The notes under the pieces are model-generated. The model saw only the letters and a program-made list of their open reading frames with translations. It ran no database searches and was not told the origin of the DNA. The translations under genes and the position numbers were made by a program. Below, piece by piece: positions 8,693 through 18,048 of a stretch of DNA of 64,000 bases (position 1 is the stretch's first letter; each line of letters opens with the position of its first letter). Source of the DNA: Neotamlana sargassicola (lineage in GTDB: Bacteria; Bacteroidota; Bacteroidia; Flavobacteriales; Flavobacteriaceae). The stretch spans positions 620,001-684,000 of the forward strand of contig NZ_JAJAPX010000001.1 in NCBI RefSeq assembly GCF_020523965.1. The letters run 5' to 3'.

Positions 8693-8733
8693 AAAAAAAG
8701 CTGCTCATGTTAAAAACAAGAACAGCTTTTTTT
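8693..8733. terminator. Bidirectional terminator between pyk and the lipoprotein gene
   Basis: Arms 8693-8703 (A7 then GCTG) and 8723-8733 (CAGC then T7) form a perfect 11-bp stem. The inner region pairs further with two mismatches. A and T runs on both sides allow it to end transcription from either strand. Confidence 0.85.
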
Positions 8734-8752
8734 ATGACTTAAAAAGTGCTTT

Positions 8753-10129
8753 TTAATAGGCTGCTAAATAATAACTACCAGAAATAGTTTTTAACGTAGC
8801 ACCTTTACTAATTTCTTTTGTTAATGTGTTTATAACATAAATATTACCTTCTTTACCAGATGGCGTTAATGGCACATATGCTATATCTCCAACAAGACCG
8901 ATATATTGGTACTGACCTAAGGTAGCCTCTAAATCCTCGTCTGTTTCAACATCTGTAGTTAATTTAACAGAGTTCGATGGGGTGTTTAAATCGATTAAAG
9001 CAAGGTATCCACCAGCTGTATCGGCTAATGTATAAAGCACAATACCAATTCCATCTTTAACATATCTCCAAGCTTTTATAGATGCATCTGTAACACCAAT
9101 AGCTTCGTTTAAATCGAAATGATAACTTTGATCATAGTCATTAGTTGCACTACTAATACGTAAAATATCTGCTCCAGATGTAGCTGTTGCTTGGTAAACA
9201 TGTCCATCTGTACCAACATATTGTGTCATAGTACGATACGAGTTATTAACTGCTGTTGAATTTGTAGACGTAATAACTGTAGGATTTTTTAATGAAGGGT
9301 AATCTAAAACTAAAGTTTTAGTACCTTCAATTTCACCATAAGGCCATTCTGGTATACCATCTTCATCTAAAGTAGGAGTTGCATCAACGTCATACCTTCT
9401 TGTTCTACATCCAATAAATAATTTAGTTTGGGCAGCGTTTAAAATAGGTACATCTACACGCCCTACATTGTAACCAGCGGCTCTTTCTTCGTCTGTCCAA
9501 GGAAAATCGAATATCGCGGTATTAGTAATTGCTGTATTATCTAAATCTAGAACTGCAATTTTTATTTCACTATCTGCACTTAAAAATGTGTAATTTCCAT
9601 CTTCTCCTTCATACTCTACATCGTATGAGCTCGCATAAACACCAATACCAGTTCCTTCAGCTGCTTTCATCCAACGTGGCGCTGTTCCTAAAATAGCTGC
9701 AGTATTTAATTCGTAACCTACTTCTTCAAAGTCTCCACCTTCACCAACTTCGTATTTGTTAAATACACCACCTTCTGTACCTGTGTATTGTATGTTGTAT
9801 AAGTATTTACCATCGGCAGAACCTTGTACACGAGCAGTACGGCTAGATTTTAAACCAATACCTTCTACAAAGGATCCATTTTCATATTTTAAAAGATCTA
9901 CAATATAACTTGGATCCTCTGCATTTTCTACAGTAATACCGTATGCGCGAGTACCACCATTACCTCCAGTTCCTTCATCGTCTGGGAATGATGCTGTTAA
10001 CGTAATATATCGGGTTTCATCAACTGGATCTGGATCAGTTGTTCCTCCTGGTTGATCATCTTCATTACTACAACTACTAAAAGCTATAGCTATACTTAAT
10101 AATCCTATTTTAAATAGATTTTTTTTCAT
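8753..10129 (-). CDS. Surface/periplasmic lipoprotein partnered with TonB receptor (DUF4374-like)
   Basis: This 458-residue protein begins with a lipoprotein signal, MKKNLFKIGLLSIAIAFSSC, with Cys20 the predicted lipidated residue, followed by the acidic Asn/Asp/Glu-rich stretch typical of lipoproteins exported to the cell surface in this phylum. The rest looks like a beta-propeller: repeated strands with SADGKYLYNIQY, TKLFIGCRTRRY, DGHVYQATA and GNIYVINTLT. It resembles DUF4374-type partners of TonB receptors in layout, but I cannot confirm that family by eye. It starts 16 nt after the TonB receptor gene and should be cotranscribed with it. A substrate-binding role at the outer membrane is inferred from the pairing. 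The ligand is unknown. Confidence 0.65.
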   Translation of the reverse strand: MKKNLFKIGLLSIAIAFSSCSNEDDQPGGTTDPDPVDETRYITLTASFPDDEGTGGNGGTRAYGITVENAEDPSYIVDLLKYENGSFVEGIGLKSSRTARVQGSADGKYLYNIQYTGTEGGVFNKYEVGEGGDFEEVGYELNTAAILGTAPRWMKAAEGTGIGVYASSYDVEYEGEDGNYTFLSADSEIKIAVLDLDNTAITNTAIFDFPWTDEERAAGYNVGRVDVPILNAAQTKLFIGCRTRRYDVDATPTLDEDGIPEWPYGEIEGTKTLVLDYPSLKNPTVITSTNSTAVNNSYRTMTQYVGTDGHVYQATATSGADILRISSATNDYDQSYHFDLNEAIGVTDASIKAWRYVKDGIGIVLYTLADTAGGYLALIDLNTPSNSVKLTTDVETDEDLEATLGQYQYIGLVGDIAYVPLTPSGKEGNIYVINTLTKEISKGATLKTISGSYYLAAY

Positions 10130-10145
10130 GATTAATTGATTTTGA

Positions 10146-12596
10146 TTATAAAAATTTACTGATTATGTAATTTAATTTGAAATAGATAGCTCTTCCTGGT
10201 TTTTGTATGGCGTAATTATCATAGATTTCTGCGTTAAACAGGTTTTTTACATCTATACTTGCTATTAATTTTTGTGACGGAAAACGATAACTTATGCCAA
10301 CATCGTGTGAAACTTGCCTCGGTGTTTTAGACCATTCTGGTTGCCCCCAAACTGTATAATATTCTCCCACAAAACCAATTGTGTAATAGGTGTTTAAAAT
10401 GGATTTTTTTTGAAAAATATTATTGAATCTGTATTGAACATTTCCGTTAATAGTAAAAAAGGGTTCATTAGGAACTTGTTGACCATATAGAGAATGTGCA
10501 TTGTTGTTTTCGTCGACTTCTTGCTTAAATACATTATTAAATTTTGAAAAATTTAAAGACGTATTTAATCTGTTATTATAGATGTAGATAATTTCGGCTT
10601 CGAAACCTCGCGCTTGTGTTTTACCAAGATTTACATAGCGAGTTACTTGAATATCTGCTTCTGCTTCTTCTTCAATCTCAGACTCATCAACAGCTTGTTG
10701 TGTAATTTTATCATATCCATTACGCCAAAAAGCATTTGAATAAACCGATACTTTATGCTTATTAAATTCTAAAGTTCCCAAACGAAAACCTAAATTGTAA
10801 TTAATGTTTTTTTCTGGGCTTAATTGTGTGTTTGGAAGAATATTAGTTTCTGGAGATCCATACAGTTGGCGCTCACTAGGCGATACATACGAGTTTTCGG
10901 TAGATGCGATAACGTATAAATCGGAAACCGCATTGTAAGACAACGTTCCACCATAACCAAAATTAGAGTTAGTTGCAATTGTATCTTTTCTTACTATAGA
11001 ATTTACACCATCGGTTGTTGTAATATCATACTCTGTTTGACTTGTGTGATTGTATGTATATTTACCTAATAAATTGGTTTTTAGCTTTCTATTAAAAGTT
11101 TCCGCTTCATAATTAATAGAAATTATATTTTGAGATATTGTACTTACTGTGGCATAATCTTGATTTATTTCATTTAATAAATCTTCGTCTTCTCTATCTG
11201 TTGCTTCATACTTATGGTTTAAAGATAAACGATGTCTATCGGCTACCAAATACCCCAAGTTTGTTCGTATATTGGTAATTTTTCTATCGGTGTTCGAAAT
11301 AACTTTTTCACCTTGTTGTCCGCCAAGAAGCGTTTTAAGAGGCACTCTTTCGCCATATTCAATAACTTCCCTTTGGGTGCCATCCCAGTTATAAGCTATT
11401 CCAACAGTATCCTGTAAAAACGTACTGCGATAACTTCTAGCGGCATTTACTTTTAATGCCAAGTTTTCTGTTAGAAAATTTCTTTTGCTATAATTAAGTA
11501 ATATAACGCGGGCTTCGGTTTCGTTAAATCTTCCCACATATGGTACAGACATTGTTGTTCCATGCGGTATTTCTTTATAGTTGCTAGAACCGTTGTAGCC
11601 TACAAAAAATTGATCTGCCCATTTGGTATCGGTAAATCCAACTTCAAAACGTCCTCCTAGCGATTTATAAGTATTATTAAATCGTTTAGCGCGATAAGGT
11701 CTTGTAATTTGACCTAAATAATTAACATAGGTTGTAGATCTTCCCCAAGTTTCATAACTATTATCTGTATAAGTGTAAAAAGCAGCCCCTCTAAAAGCAA
11801 GTCCTGTTTTCTTTTCGCGAAAGGTTACTCCAACATCAGATTGTGAAGTGTTGAAAGAACCATAAGAGGTTGCTAAATTGATGTTATTTTGAGACACATC
11901 TTTTTTCAAAACAACATTTATGGCTCCACCGGCATAATCGCCCGTAAGGTGCGAAGGTAATACGCCTTTATAAACCTCTATACGTTCAATCATTGAAGTG
12001 GGTATATTGTTAAGATTAAAGGATTGGCCGTATGTTGAAATTTCTAAACCATCAAGAAATATTCCAATAGCACTTCCAGACATACCATTAAGATTATATT
12101 CTACATCTGAGCCTATACCTCCATTTTGCCTAATACGCACACCAACAGATCTGTCTAATAATTCATTGGTTGTAAGGTTTCTTAACGATGCTTCTTTAGT
12201 ATCTATTATGGCTACTGCAAAACCGCCTTCTTCTATTTTTTTCTTGGCTGTTTTTGTTTTTACAACCACCTCACTCAAACCTTGATAATCGGTTAATTCA
12301 AGAATTATATTTAGCGATTTATTTGCCGAGTTAAGATTTATTTTTACCGTCTGGCTCTTTGCATTTAACGAGCTTACCAAAATAGTATAATTGCCAAATG
12401 GTAAATTATTAACTAGAAACTGCCCATTTACATTTGCCGAGGTTTCTTTTTTAGTATTTGCATTTTCTATAATTATTGAAGCTCCAAGTGCAGGTTTGTT
12501 ATTGTCGAACATAATATAACCGCTAATAGTTCCCGTTTGAGCTGCTAAATAAATGGTTGAAAGAAAAGCGAATAAAAAGAGTAAATGTTTTGCCAA
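10146..12596 (-). CDS. TonB-dependent outer-membrane receptor
   Basis: This 816-residue receptor should import a ligand across the outer membrane using TonB energy. Its parts are a signal peptide (residues 1-19, ending LAAQ), a carboxypeptidase-regulatory-like domain (about 22-105, GTISGYIMFDNNKPALGASI), a plug domain (about 125-235, with RIEVYKGVLPSHL and DYAGGAINVVLKK), and a beta-barrel ending in an aromatic residue. The start codon is TTG at 12596: no in-frame ATG precedes the signal peptide, and a near-perfect promoter (12613-12643) leaves only about 11 nt of leader. It is smaller than typical SusC and its partner is not SusD-like, so a metal chelate or other small ligand is more likely than a glycan (inference). 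Confidence 0.9.
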   Translation of the reverse strand: MAKHLLFLFAFLSTIYLAAQTGTISGYIMFDNNKPALGASIIIENANTKKETSANVNGQFLVNNLPFGNYTILVSSLNAKSQTVKINLNSANKSLNIILELTDYQGLSEVVVKTKTAKKKIEEGGFAVAIIDTKEASLRNLTTNELLDRSVGVRIRQNGGIGSDVEYNLNGMSGSAIGIFLDGLEISTYGQSFNLNNIPTSMIERIEVYKGVLPSHLTGDYAGGAINVVLKKDVSQNNINLATSYGSFNTSQSDVGVTFREKKTGLAFRGAAFYTYTDNSYETWGRSTTYVNYLGQITRPYRAKRFNNTYKSLGGRFEVGFTDTKWADQFFVGYNGSSNYKEIPHGTTMSVPYVGRFNETEARVILLNYSKRNFLTENLALKVNAARSYRSTFLQDTVGIAYNWDGTQREVIEYGERVPLKTLLGGQQGEKVISNTDRKITNIRTNLGYLVADRHRLSLNHKYEATDREDEDLLNEINQDYATVSTISQNIISINYEAETFNRKLKTNLLGKYTYNHTSQTEYDITTTDGVNSIVRKDTIATNSNFGYGGTLSYNAVSDLYVIASTENSYVSPSERQLYGSPETNILPNTQLSPEKNINYNLGFRLGTLEFNKHKVSVYSNAFWRNGYDKITQQAVDESEIEEEAEADIQVTRYVNLGKTQARGFEAEIIYIYNNRLNTSLNFSKFNNVFKQEVDENNNAHSLYGQQVPNEPFFTINGNVQYRFNNIFQKKSILNTYYTIGFVGEYYTVWGQPEWSKTPRQVSHDVGISYRFPSQKLIASIDVKNLFNAEIYDNYAIQKPGRAIYFKLNYIISKFL

Positions 12597-12612
12597 CGTT
12601 TGAAATTTTTGA

Positions 12613-12643
12613 CAAAAATACTTTTATTTAGACTAAATCCAAA
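12613..12643 (-). promoter_or_regulatory. Promoter of the TonB receptor-lipoprotein operon
   Basis: On the minus strand TTTG (12643-12640), 19 nt, then TATTTTTG (12620-12613) match both elements of the Bacteroidota sigma factor consensus. Transcription should begin near 12607. Confidence 0.7.
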
Positions 12644-12704
12644 TAAATATAAGAAAATAACGAAGTTTAAAAATGTTAAAATTTATAAGCTATACACGCA
12701 CTTT

Positions 12705-13805
12705 TTAAAAACCAAATTTAAGTTGGGCACTTACACTTTTTTGTTCGGGTTTTTCTTTTTTTTCGGTATTTAAATTGGATAAGGAAATACCTAACAATCG
12801 TACAGAGTTATTAAGTTTTTCTTGGTAAAGTAATTCTTTTGCTGTTTCGCGAATAACGCTTTTATCACTAATAAAATAAAGTAGAGTTTTACTTCTAGTT
12901 TGTAGTGTAAAATCGCTATACTTAATTTTTAAGGTAATGGTTTTTCCAGAAATCTTAGTTTTAGCTAACCTTTGTGCCACCTCGGTAGCAATATGTTCTA
13001 ATTTTTCAAGCATGAAGACCTCACTCGATAAATTTTCGCTAAACGTACGCTCTGCAGCTAAACTTTTTCTTGTTCTATTTGGTTTTACTTCACTATTATG
13101 AATACCACGAACCACATTAAAATAATAAGCTCCAGACTTTCCAAAATGTGTTTCTAAAAATTCAAGGGACTTTTGCTTTAAATCGAATCCTGTGAATATG
13201 CCTTTTTGGTACATTTTTTCGGCTGTAACCTTACCAATGCCATAAAATTTCCTAATATCTAACACTTCTAGAAATTCAATAACTTCCTCCGGATTTACTG
13301 TTTTTTGTCCGTTAGGCTTATTATAATCGCTAGCAACTTTAGCAATAAATTTATTTATTGAAATACCTGCAGAAGCCGTTAGTCCAACTTCATTAAAAAT
13401 ACGCTCGCGAATTTCTTTTGCGATTAATGAGGCACTTGGGTTTCCTTTTTTATTTTGAGTTACATCTAAATAAGCTTCATCTAACGAAAGTGGTTCAACC
13501 AAATTGGTATAATCGAAAAAAATTCGTCTAATTTTATTCGAAATTTCAGAATAACGCTCGTAATTTGGTTTTACAAAAATTAATTCCGGACATAATTTTA
13601 CAGCTAACGTCCCAGACATGGCGCTTTTTACACCAAATTTTCTGGCCTCGTAACTTGCAGCACTAATAACACCGCGCTTACTACTTCCGCCAACTGCAAT
13701 GGGTTTTCCTTTTAATTCTTCATTATCCATTTGCTCGACCGACGCATAAAACGCATCCATATCGACGTGAATAATTTTTCTTATTGGGAATTTAACAGAC
13801 ATCAT
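12705..13805 (-). CDS. dinB: DNA polymerase IV (Y-family)
   Basis: This error-prone translesion polymerase copies past damaged template bases. The 366-residue protein has the Y-family catalytic motifs IHVDMDAFYASVEQ near the N-terminus (first Asp) and PLSLDEAYLDVT (Asp-Glu pair) near residue 104, with the conserved YEARKFGVKSAM between. A helix-hairpin-helix thumb segment (FYGIGKVTAEKMYQKGI) and the little-finger domain follow. Two adjacent ATG codons (13805 and 13802) could start it. The C-terminus ends SVSAQLKFGF without a clear canonical QLxLF clamp motif; QLKFGF may be a variant. It is divergent from the CYTH gene. No SOS box was recognised upstream. Confidence 0.94.
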   Translation of the reverse strand: MMSVKFPIRKIIHVDMDAFYASVEQMDNEELKGKPIAVGGSSKRGVISAASYEARKFGVKSAMSGTLAVKLCPELIFVKPNYERYSEISNKIRRIFFDYTNLVEPLSLDEAYLDVTQNKKGNPSASLIAKEIRERIFNEVGLTASAGISINKFIAKVASDYNKPNGQKTVNPEEVIEFLEVLDIRKFYGIGKVTAEKMYQKGIFTGFDLKQKSLEFLETHFGKSGAYYFNVVRGIHNSEVKPNRTRKSLAAERTFSENLSSEVFMLEKLEHIATEVAQRLAKTKISGKTITLKIKYSDFTLQTRSKTLLYFISDKSVIRETAKELLYQEKLNNSVRLLGISLSNLNTEKKEKPEQKSVSAQLKFGF

Positions 13806-13871
13806 GTAAATTTATAAATTCCTATGCAGGCAAGAATCTTAAATTAAATTAAAATTATGCCCTTTTTATTA

Positions 13872-13879
13872 TATTTTTG
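13872..13879 (+). promoter_or_regulatory. Candidate -7 promoter element for the CYTH gene
   Basis: TATTTTTG matches TAnnTTTG and lies 46 nt before the ATG. No -33 TTTG is evident. Confidence 0.4.
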
Positions 13880-13925
13880 ATCTGATGATAATATGGAATA
13901 AGCACCAACTTTCTTCGTTTTTTTT

Positions 13926-14393
13926 ATGATAGAAATAGAACGCAAATTTTTAGTAAAATCGGATGCTTTTAAACATGAAGCACACAAACAAACACGTATT
14001 GTTCAAGGCTATTTAAATTCTAATAAAAATCGCGCCGTTCGTGTAAGATTAAAAGGTGACACCGGGTTTTTAACAATAAAAGGCACCTCATCGGCAAACG
14101 GATTGTCTCGCTTTGAATGGGAAAAAGAAATTAGCAAACATGAGGCTGAAGCATTGCTAAATCTGTGTGAACCAGGAATTATAGATAAAATTCGTTATGA
14201 AGTAAAGGTTAAAACCCATACTTTTGAAATAGACGAGTTTTTTGGTGAAAATGAAGGTTTAACAATTGCTGAAGTAGAATTGACTTCGGAAGATGAATCT
14301 TTTGAAAAACCACTTTGGTTGGCAAATGAAGTCACCGGAGATCCTAAATATTATAACTCACAAATCAGTAAAAATCCTTTTAAAAACTGGTAA
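13926..14393 (+). CDS. CYTH domain protein (triphosphate tunnel metalloenzyme family)
   Basis: The 155-residue protein begins MIEIERKFLV, the ExExK signature that defines CYTH (CyaB-thiamine triphosphatase) domains. Other tunnel residues are visible: RVRLKG, FLTIKG, EWEKEI and FEIDEFFGENEGLTIAEVEL. Family members hydrolyse triphosphates such as tripolyphosphate; some make cyclic AMP. Bacterial short forms like this one are mostly triphosphatases, so that is the likely activity (inference). It is followed after 2 nt by a lipoprotein gene, indicating one operon. Confidence 0.9.
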   Translation: MIEIERKFLVKSDAFKHEAHKQTRIVQGYLNSNKNRAVRVRLKGDTGFLTIKGTSSANGLSRFEWEKEISKHEAEALLNLCEPGIIDKIRYEVKVKTHTFEIDEFFGENEGLTIAEVELTSEDESFEKPLWLANEVTGDPKYYNSQISKNPFKNW

Positions 14394-14395
14394 TT

Positions 14396-14947
14396 ATGAA
14401 ACAAGTAATAGCAATTTTAGTAGTGCTTCTATTTTTTATGTCTTGTAAAAATGATGCTAAAAACGAATCTTCAACTATAACTTTAAACGAAAATACCTCT
14501 ACAAATACAGATTCTATTGAAAAAACAGCAAGTGAAGTTATTGAAAAACCCGTAAAAATATCGGTTGCAGAACTAAAAACCGATCTTACTAATAAAGGTT
14601 TTAAAATTTTCGATTATGTAGATGAAGAAACTAAAGACACCGTAATTATGCAGCAATATTTTATTGCGTTTTTAAAAAAAGGTCCTATTCGCGGGCAAAA
14701 TGAAGAAGAAGCCGCCGATTTACAAAAAGAACACTTAGCGCATTTAAAAAAAATGTACGATTTAGGTTATGCTGATATTTCTGGACCTTTTGGCGACGAT
14801 GGTACTATTCGTGGTATTACAATTTACAACGTACCAACCTTAAAAATGGCCGATAGTTTGGCAAAATCCGATCCTATGGTAAAAGCAGGCCGTTTAGAAA
14901 TAGAAATTCACCCTTGGTGGGCCGCTAAAGGTTTTCCTTTAAGGTAA
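14396..14947 (+). CDS. Lipoprotein with YCII-like domain
   Basis: This 183-residue protein has a lipoprotein signal, MKQVIAILVVLLFFMSCKN, with Cys17 as lipid anchor, then a Ser/Thr/Asn/Glu-rich linker to about residue 50. The C-terminal half (QYFIAFLKKGPIRGQ, LQKEHLAHLKKMYDLGYADISGPFGDDG, LEIEIHPWWAAKGFPL) fits the YCII-related fold, including the conserved HLAHL and GPFGDDG segments. Function is unknown. Translation is probably coupled to the CYTH gene. It converges with the ABM gene with only 3 bp between the stops, so the two mRNAs may overlap. Confidence 0.75.
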   Translation: MKQVIAILVVLLFFMSCKNDAKNESSTITLNENTSTNTDSIEKTASEVIEKPVKISVAELKTDLTNKGFKIFDYVDEETKDTVIMQQYFIAFLKKGPIRGQNEEEAADLQKEHLAHLKKMYDLGYADISGPFGDDGTIRGITIYNVPTLKMADSLAKSDPMVKAGRLEIEIHPWWAAKGFPLR

Positions 14948-14950
14948 TAA

Positions 14951-15259
14951 CTATTTAAAAAATTCATATTCGCGCTCTACTTTACAAATTCTTACCTTAT
15001 ACCACTCGTACCAATTTGTTTTCCCTAATTTTTGAGCTAAAATATGATTAGTTTGTTGTTTCCAAGCAGAAATATCATCAAGGGTTTTCCAGTAACTTAC
15101 CGTTATTCCAATATCATTTCTGGCGCTTTCAACACCCAAAAAACCCGGTTGTTGCATTGCTAAATCTTCCATTGTTTTGGCCATAGTTGCATACTCATTA
15201 TCTCCGTTGGTTCGGGTTGAAGTGAAAATTACGGCATAATAAGGTTCAAAATTTTTCAT
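14951..15259 (-). CDS. Antibiotic biosynthesis monooxygenase (ABM) domain protein
   Basis: The 102-residue protein has the dimeric alpha-beta barrel pattern of the ABM family: YYAVIFTSTRTNGD, MEDLAMQQPGFLGVESARND, ITVSYWKTLDDISAWKQQTNH, then WYEWYKVRICKVEREYEF. Members include monooxygenases and many stress-related proteins of unknown substrate. It has no signal peptide. A decayed copy of the same gene lies at 26762-27032, which shows that this family was duplicated in this genome. The gene is separated from the large dehydrogenase gene upstream by a strong terminator, so it needs its own promoter. Confidence 0.88.
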   Translation of the reverse strand: MKNFEPYYAVIFTSTRTNGDNEYATMAKTMEDLAMQQPGFLGVESARNDIGITVSYWKTLDDISAWKQQTNHILAQKLGKTNWYEWYKVRICKVEREYEFFK

Positions 15260-15289
15260 AGCTTCATAATAAAACCATATAAAAATAAA

Positions 15290-15318
15290 AAAAACAGCCT
15301 TAAAATAAGGCTGTTTTT
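15290..15318. terminator. Terminator of the T9SS protein operon
   Basis: Arms 15290-15302 (AAAAACAGCCTTA) and 15306-15318 (TAAGGCTGTTTTT) are perfectly complementary over 13 bp with a 3-nt loop. A and T runs flank it, so it can act on either strand. It lies 23 nt past the stop of the dehydrogenase gene. Confidence 0.88.
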
Positions 15319-15341
15319 AAAGCTATTCTTTAAATAATTAA

Positions 15342-18023
15342 TTATTGTTTTATAAGTTTTTTAGAACCTATAAACTCAGCATTATTTTTAAACCTAACAA
15401 AGTAAATTCCACTATTTAAGGTATCGAAATTAGATATCGTTATTAATTGACCTTTAGCCGTTGTTGTTTTAATTACACGTCCTTGCATATCAACAAGATG
15501 TAAACTAATGGCTTCGTAATTTATATTATTTGGGAGCTTAATGTACAAAACATCCTTTACAGGGTTAGGGTACATTTCTAAATTAGCCAAGACAAGATTG
15601 TTAGCCGACAAAGTAGAAGATGTAATGTTTATGGTATAATCTTCGAACTCGCCACCGTTATTACTATCAAAATCTAAATGGCAAGGGTCTGTTCCTGTCC
15701 AATACGTTCTTGATGCAATTCTTAAACGGGTATTACCGGCAGCTGCTGTAATTGGAATAGTAAAACTACCTTGGGCAACGGCTCCATGAGCAAATAAATC
15801 GTCGCCATTAGTTGTGCCCCATACTCTTTCATCTGTATCCTCGAAATCTCCATCTTGGTTATAATCAATCCAAACAGAATGCCCCGTAGTTTTATTCCAT
15901 GGGTGCGAATTATGTAACGTTATAGAAATACTAAAGGTTTCGGTCGATTTGTAATCGGAAGCAGCTACTCCCGTATGATTAGAATAGCCATTAACATCAT
16001 TTGTTTCGTTAGATGAATTATTTAAAAGCGTATCACCGCTAGCATCGGTAGTAATGGTTACATTACTAATGTAAAAATCGTCTGGATAAAAATCGACAAT
16101 CGGCGTACAATAAGTAACCGCTGTTGTTGTAAAAGTATCAACTGTTGAAAAAGCCGATTGCGAACCACCACAATCGCTTTGTATTTGGTACTCGTAAGTT
16201 GTAGAAAGTGTTAACCCAGTTAAAGTTATGGTGTTTGTAGCTACCGTTTCTGTTAACCATGTTGAACTGCCTTGTGCTCTATATTGCAAGTTAAAAGACA
16301 CGTTTTCTAAAGCATCCCAACTAATTTCGGCGGTTGTTGAGCCAGGACTTGCAACCACATTCGAAGGCGATTCTAATGGGTTAATAATAACATTTTGGCT
16401 TGCATTTACAATTGTACCATTATCATTAAACGACCAATTCACAACGTGCGATCCAGAATTATAGGTTGTTGGATCGGTAGTGGTACCTGTAATATCTTCA
16501 CACTCGCTAGCATTATTTGTTACTACAGGCGCCGTTAACGTAATTGGGCAATAGCTTACCACATCTTCTAGGGTTGGTGCTTCTAAAGGCTCTGTTACTT
16601 GCGGCCCAACATATTCTATTTTTATAATTACGCCTGGATTAGCAATGCTTACACCACTATCGGACGAAGGGCCAGAGGTTCCACCAGCGTTATCAGTTAC
16701 TGCAAAAATAGTTAAACCATCTGGTGAAATAGCTATATCTCGATATCTGTCGTTTGAGGAATGAAACTCTTCGTAAGCATCATTTACAATATCATCGCCA
16801 GTGGCATTTAGTTGAGCACGATAAATAGTGCCTTTTTTTAAAGTTGGTATTAACAACGAAGTACCCCAACATGGAATACTACCAGCTTCATGAATATCGA
16901 TTCCAGAAGGCGCTACCGTTGGCCATGTAAACCATCCTCCAGGAGGATCTACAGAAGTTGTGCTACCATAAGTACCAATAGGCGGCTCAAAATTACTTGG
17001 CACATCTCCAGCAGTTGGATACGATTCGTACTCTGTAGCAGTTTCAGCTCCAGAAGGACAGTTATGATCGCTAAAGGAACCCGAATTACAAGATCCTCCT
17101 AAAGAAGACCAATTGCAATAAGTATAAGCTAAATTATCGTAATAACCCGCTATTTCTGGCCATCCATAATTTTTACCAGACTTAATTATATTTATTTCAT
17201 CATCTACCTTTGCACCGTGTTCCGACGCATAAAGTGTGCCGTCTGTAGCAAAAATAATACCTTGTGCATTGCGGTGCCCATAAGTATAAACATGACTTTT
17301 TACACTGTTTAAAGTTGGATTATCGGAAGGAATGCTTCCATCTAAGTTAATACGAAGTGTTTTACCCGGATAATTATCATAATCGGTTGAAGAAGTTGGT
17401 AAAACCTGCGATAAAACAGGGTTACAGGCATAATCGAATTGATTAGCACCTTGATCACCAATAGTGTAATAAATTTTTAAATCTGGACCAATAATTAAAC
17501 GTCCGGAATTATGGTCTTCGCTACCTGGTAAACCTTCTAAAATTGTTCCGTTAGCGTCTAAAGAAGTATCTTCTGTTAAAGTGCCGTTAGTATTATTGTA
17601 AAGTAATCTCGCAATTCTTAATTTTAATTGGCCGCCATCGTTATACGTATAAGATACAAATACATAATTGTTTGTTGTTGTATTAATATCGGCATATAAA
17701 TCTGGATGAATAGCCATTCCCATTAAACCACCTTGTTTGGCATAAGCGACTTTTGATGATAAGTCGATTAACGTTGTTGGTGTATTTGTTGCTGTAGCAA
17801 TGTCTACACGTACTATTTTCTCTCCAACTCTTTCGGTTACCCAGAGTTTATCGTCTGGACCATAAGTAATTTCCCAAGGATAATCTAAAGCGTTATCTAT
17901 AGTAATTTTGTTCGTTTCCCAGTCTGATCCAGAAGTTACAGCACTAGATAAAGGCGTCATAGGTGTTTGCGCAGAAAGCAGTCCAAAACCTAAAAAACAA
18001 GCCATTAAGTAGTTTTTTAGCAT
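15342..18023 (-). CDS. Secreted PQQ-type sugar dehydrogenase with GEVED and T9SS sorting domains
   Basis: This 893-residue protein is predicted to oxidise an aldose sugar outside the cell. It has a signal peptide (1-18, ending LLSAQ). A soluble quinoprotein glucose dehydrogenase-like propeller covers about 35-470, with the probable catalytic His171 in EDHNSGRLIIGP and the PQQ-contact segment YGHRNAQG (His250, Arg251). Then come an HYR/Ig-like segment (about 485-550), a fibronectin type III domain (about 550-635), a GEVED domain (about 640-805, ending GGEFEDYTINI) and a type A T9SS C-terminal sorting domain (about 815-893, YPNPVKDVLYI to KKLIKQ). It follows the giant surface protein gene after 25 nt and shares its GEVED domain type. 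Whether PQQ is made or scavenged by this organism cannot be told here. Confidence 0.9.
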   Translation of the reverse strand: MLKNYLMACFLGFGLLSAQTPMTPLSSAVTSGSDWETNKITIDNALDYPWEITYGPDDKLWVTERVGEKIVRVDIATATNTPTTLIDLSSKVAYAKQGGLMGMAIHPDLYADINTTTNNYVFVSYTYNDGGQLKLRIARLLYNNTNGTLTEDTSLDANGTILEGLPGSEDHNSGRLIIGPDLKIYYTIGDQGANQFDYACNPVLSQVLPTSSTDYDNYPGKTLRINLDGSIPSDNPTLNSVKSHVYTYGHRNAQGIIFATDGTLYASEHGAKVDDEINIIKSGKNYGWPEIAGYYDNLAYTYCNWSSLGGSCNSGSFSDHNCPSGAETATEYESYPTAGDVPSNFEPPIGTYGSTTSVDPPGGWFTWPTVAPSGIDIHEAGSIPCWGTSLLIPTLKKGTIYRAQLNATGDDIVNDAYEEFHSSNDRYRDIAISPDGLTIFAVTDNAGGTSGPSSDSGVSIANPGVIIKIEYVGPQVTEPLEAPTLEDVVSYCPITLTAPVVTNNASECEDITGTTTDPTTYNSGSHVVNWSFNDNGTIVNASQNVIINPLESPSNVVASPGSTTAEISWDALENVSFNLQYRAQGSSTWLTETVATNTITLTGLTLSTTYEYQIQSDCGGSQSAFSTVDTFTTTAVTYCTPIVDFYPDDFYISNVTITTDASGDTLLNNSSNETNDVNGYSNHTGVAASDYKSTETFSISITLHNSHPWNKTTGHSVWIDYNQDGDFEDTDERVWGTTNGDDLFAHGAVAQGSFTIPITAAAGNTRLRIASRTYWTGTDPCHLDFDSNNGGEFEDYTINITSSTLSANNLVLANLEMYPNPVKDVLYIKLPNNINYEAISLHLVDMQGRVIKTTTAKGQLITISNFDTLNSGIYFVRFKNNAEFIGSKKLIKQ

Positions 18024-18048
18024 AGAAATTGATTGTGTTTAATTAGGT

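Noticed and set aside
12705-13925. SOS operator upstream of dinB
   Set aside because: No convincing LexA-type palindrome was found in the dinB-CYTH gap.
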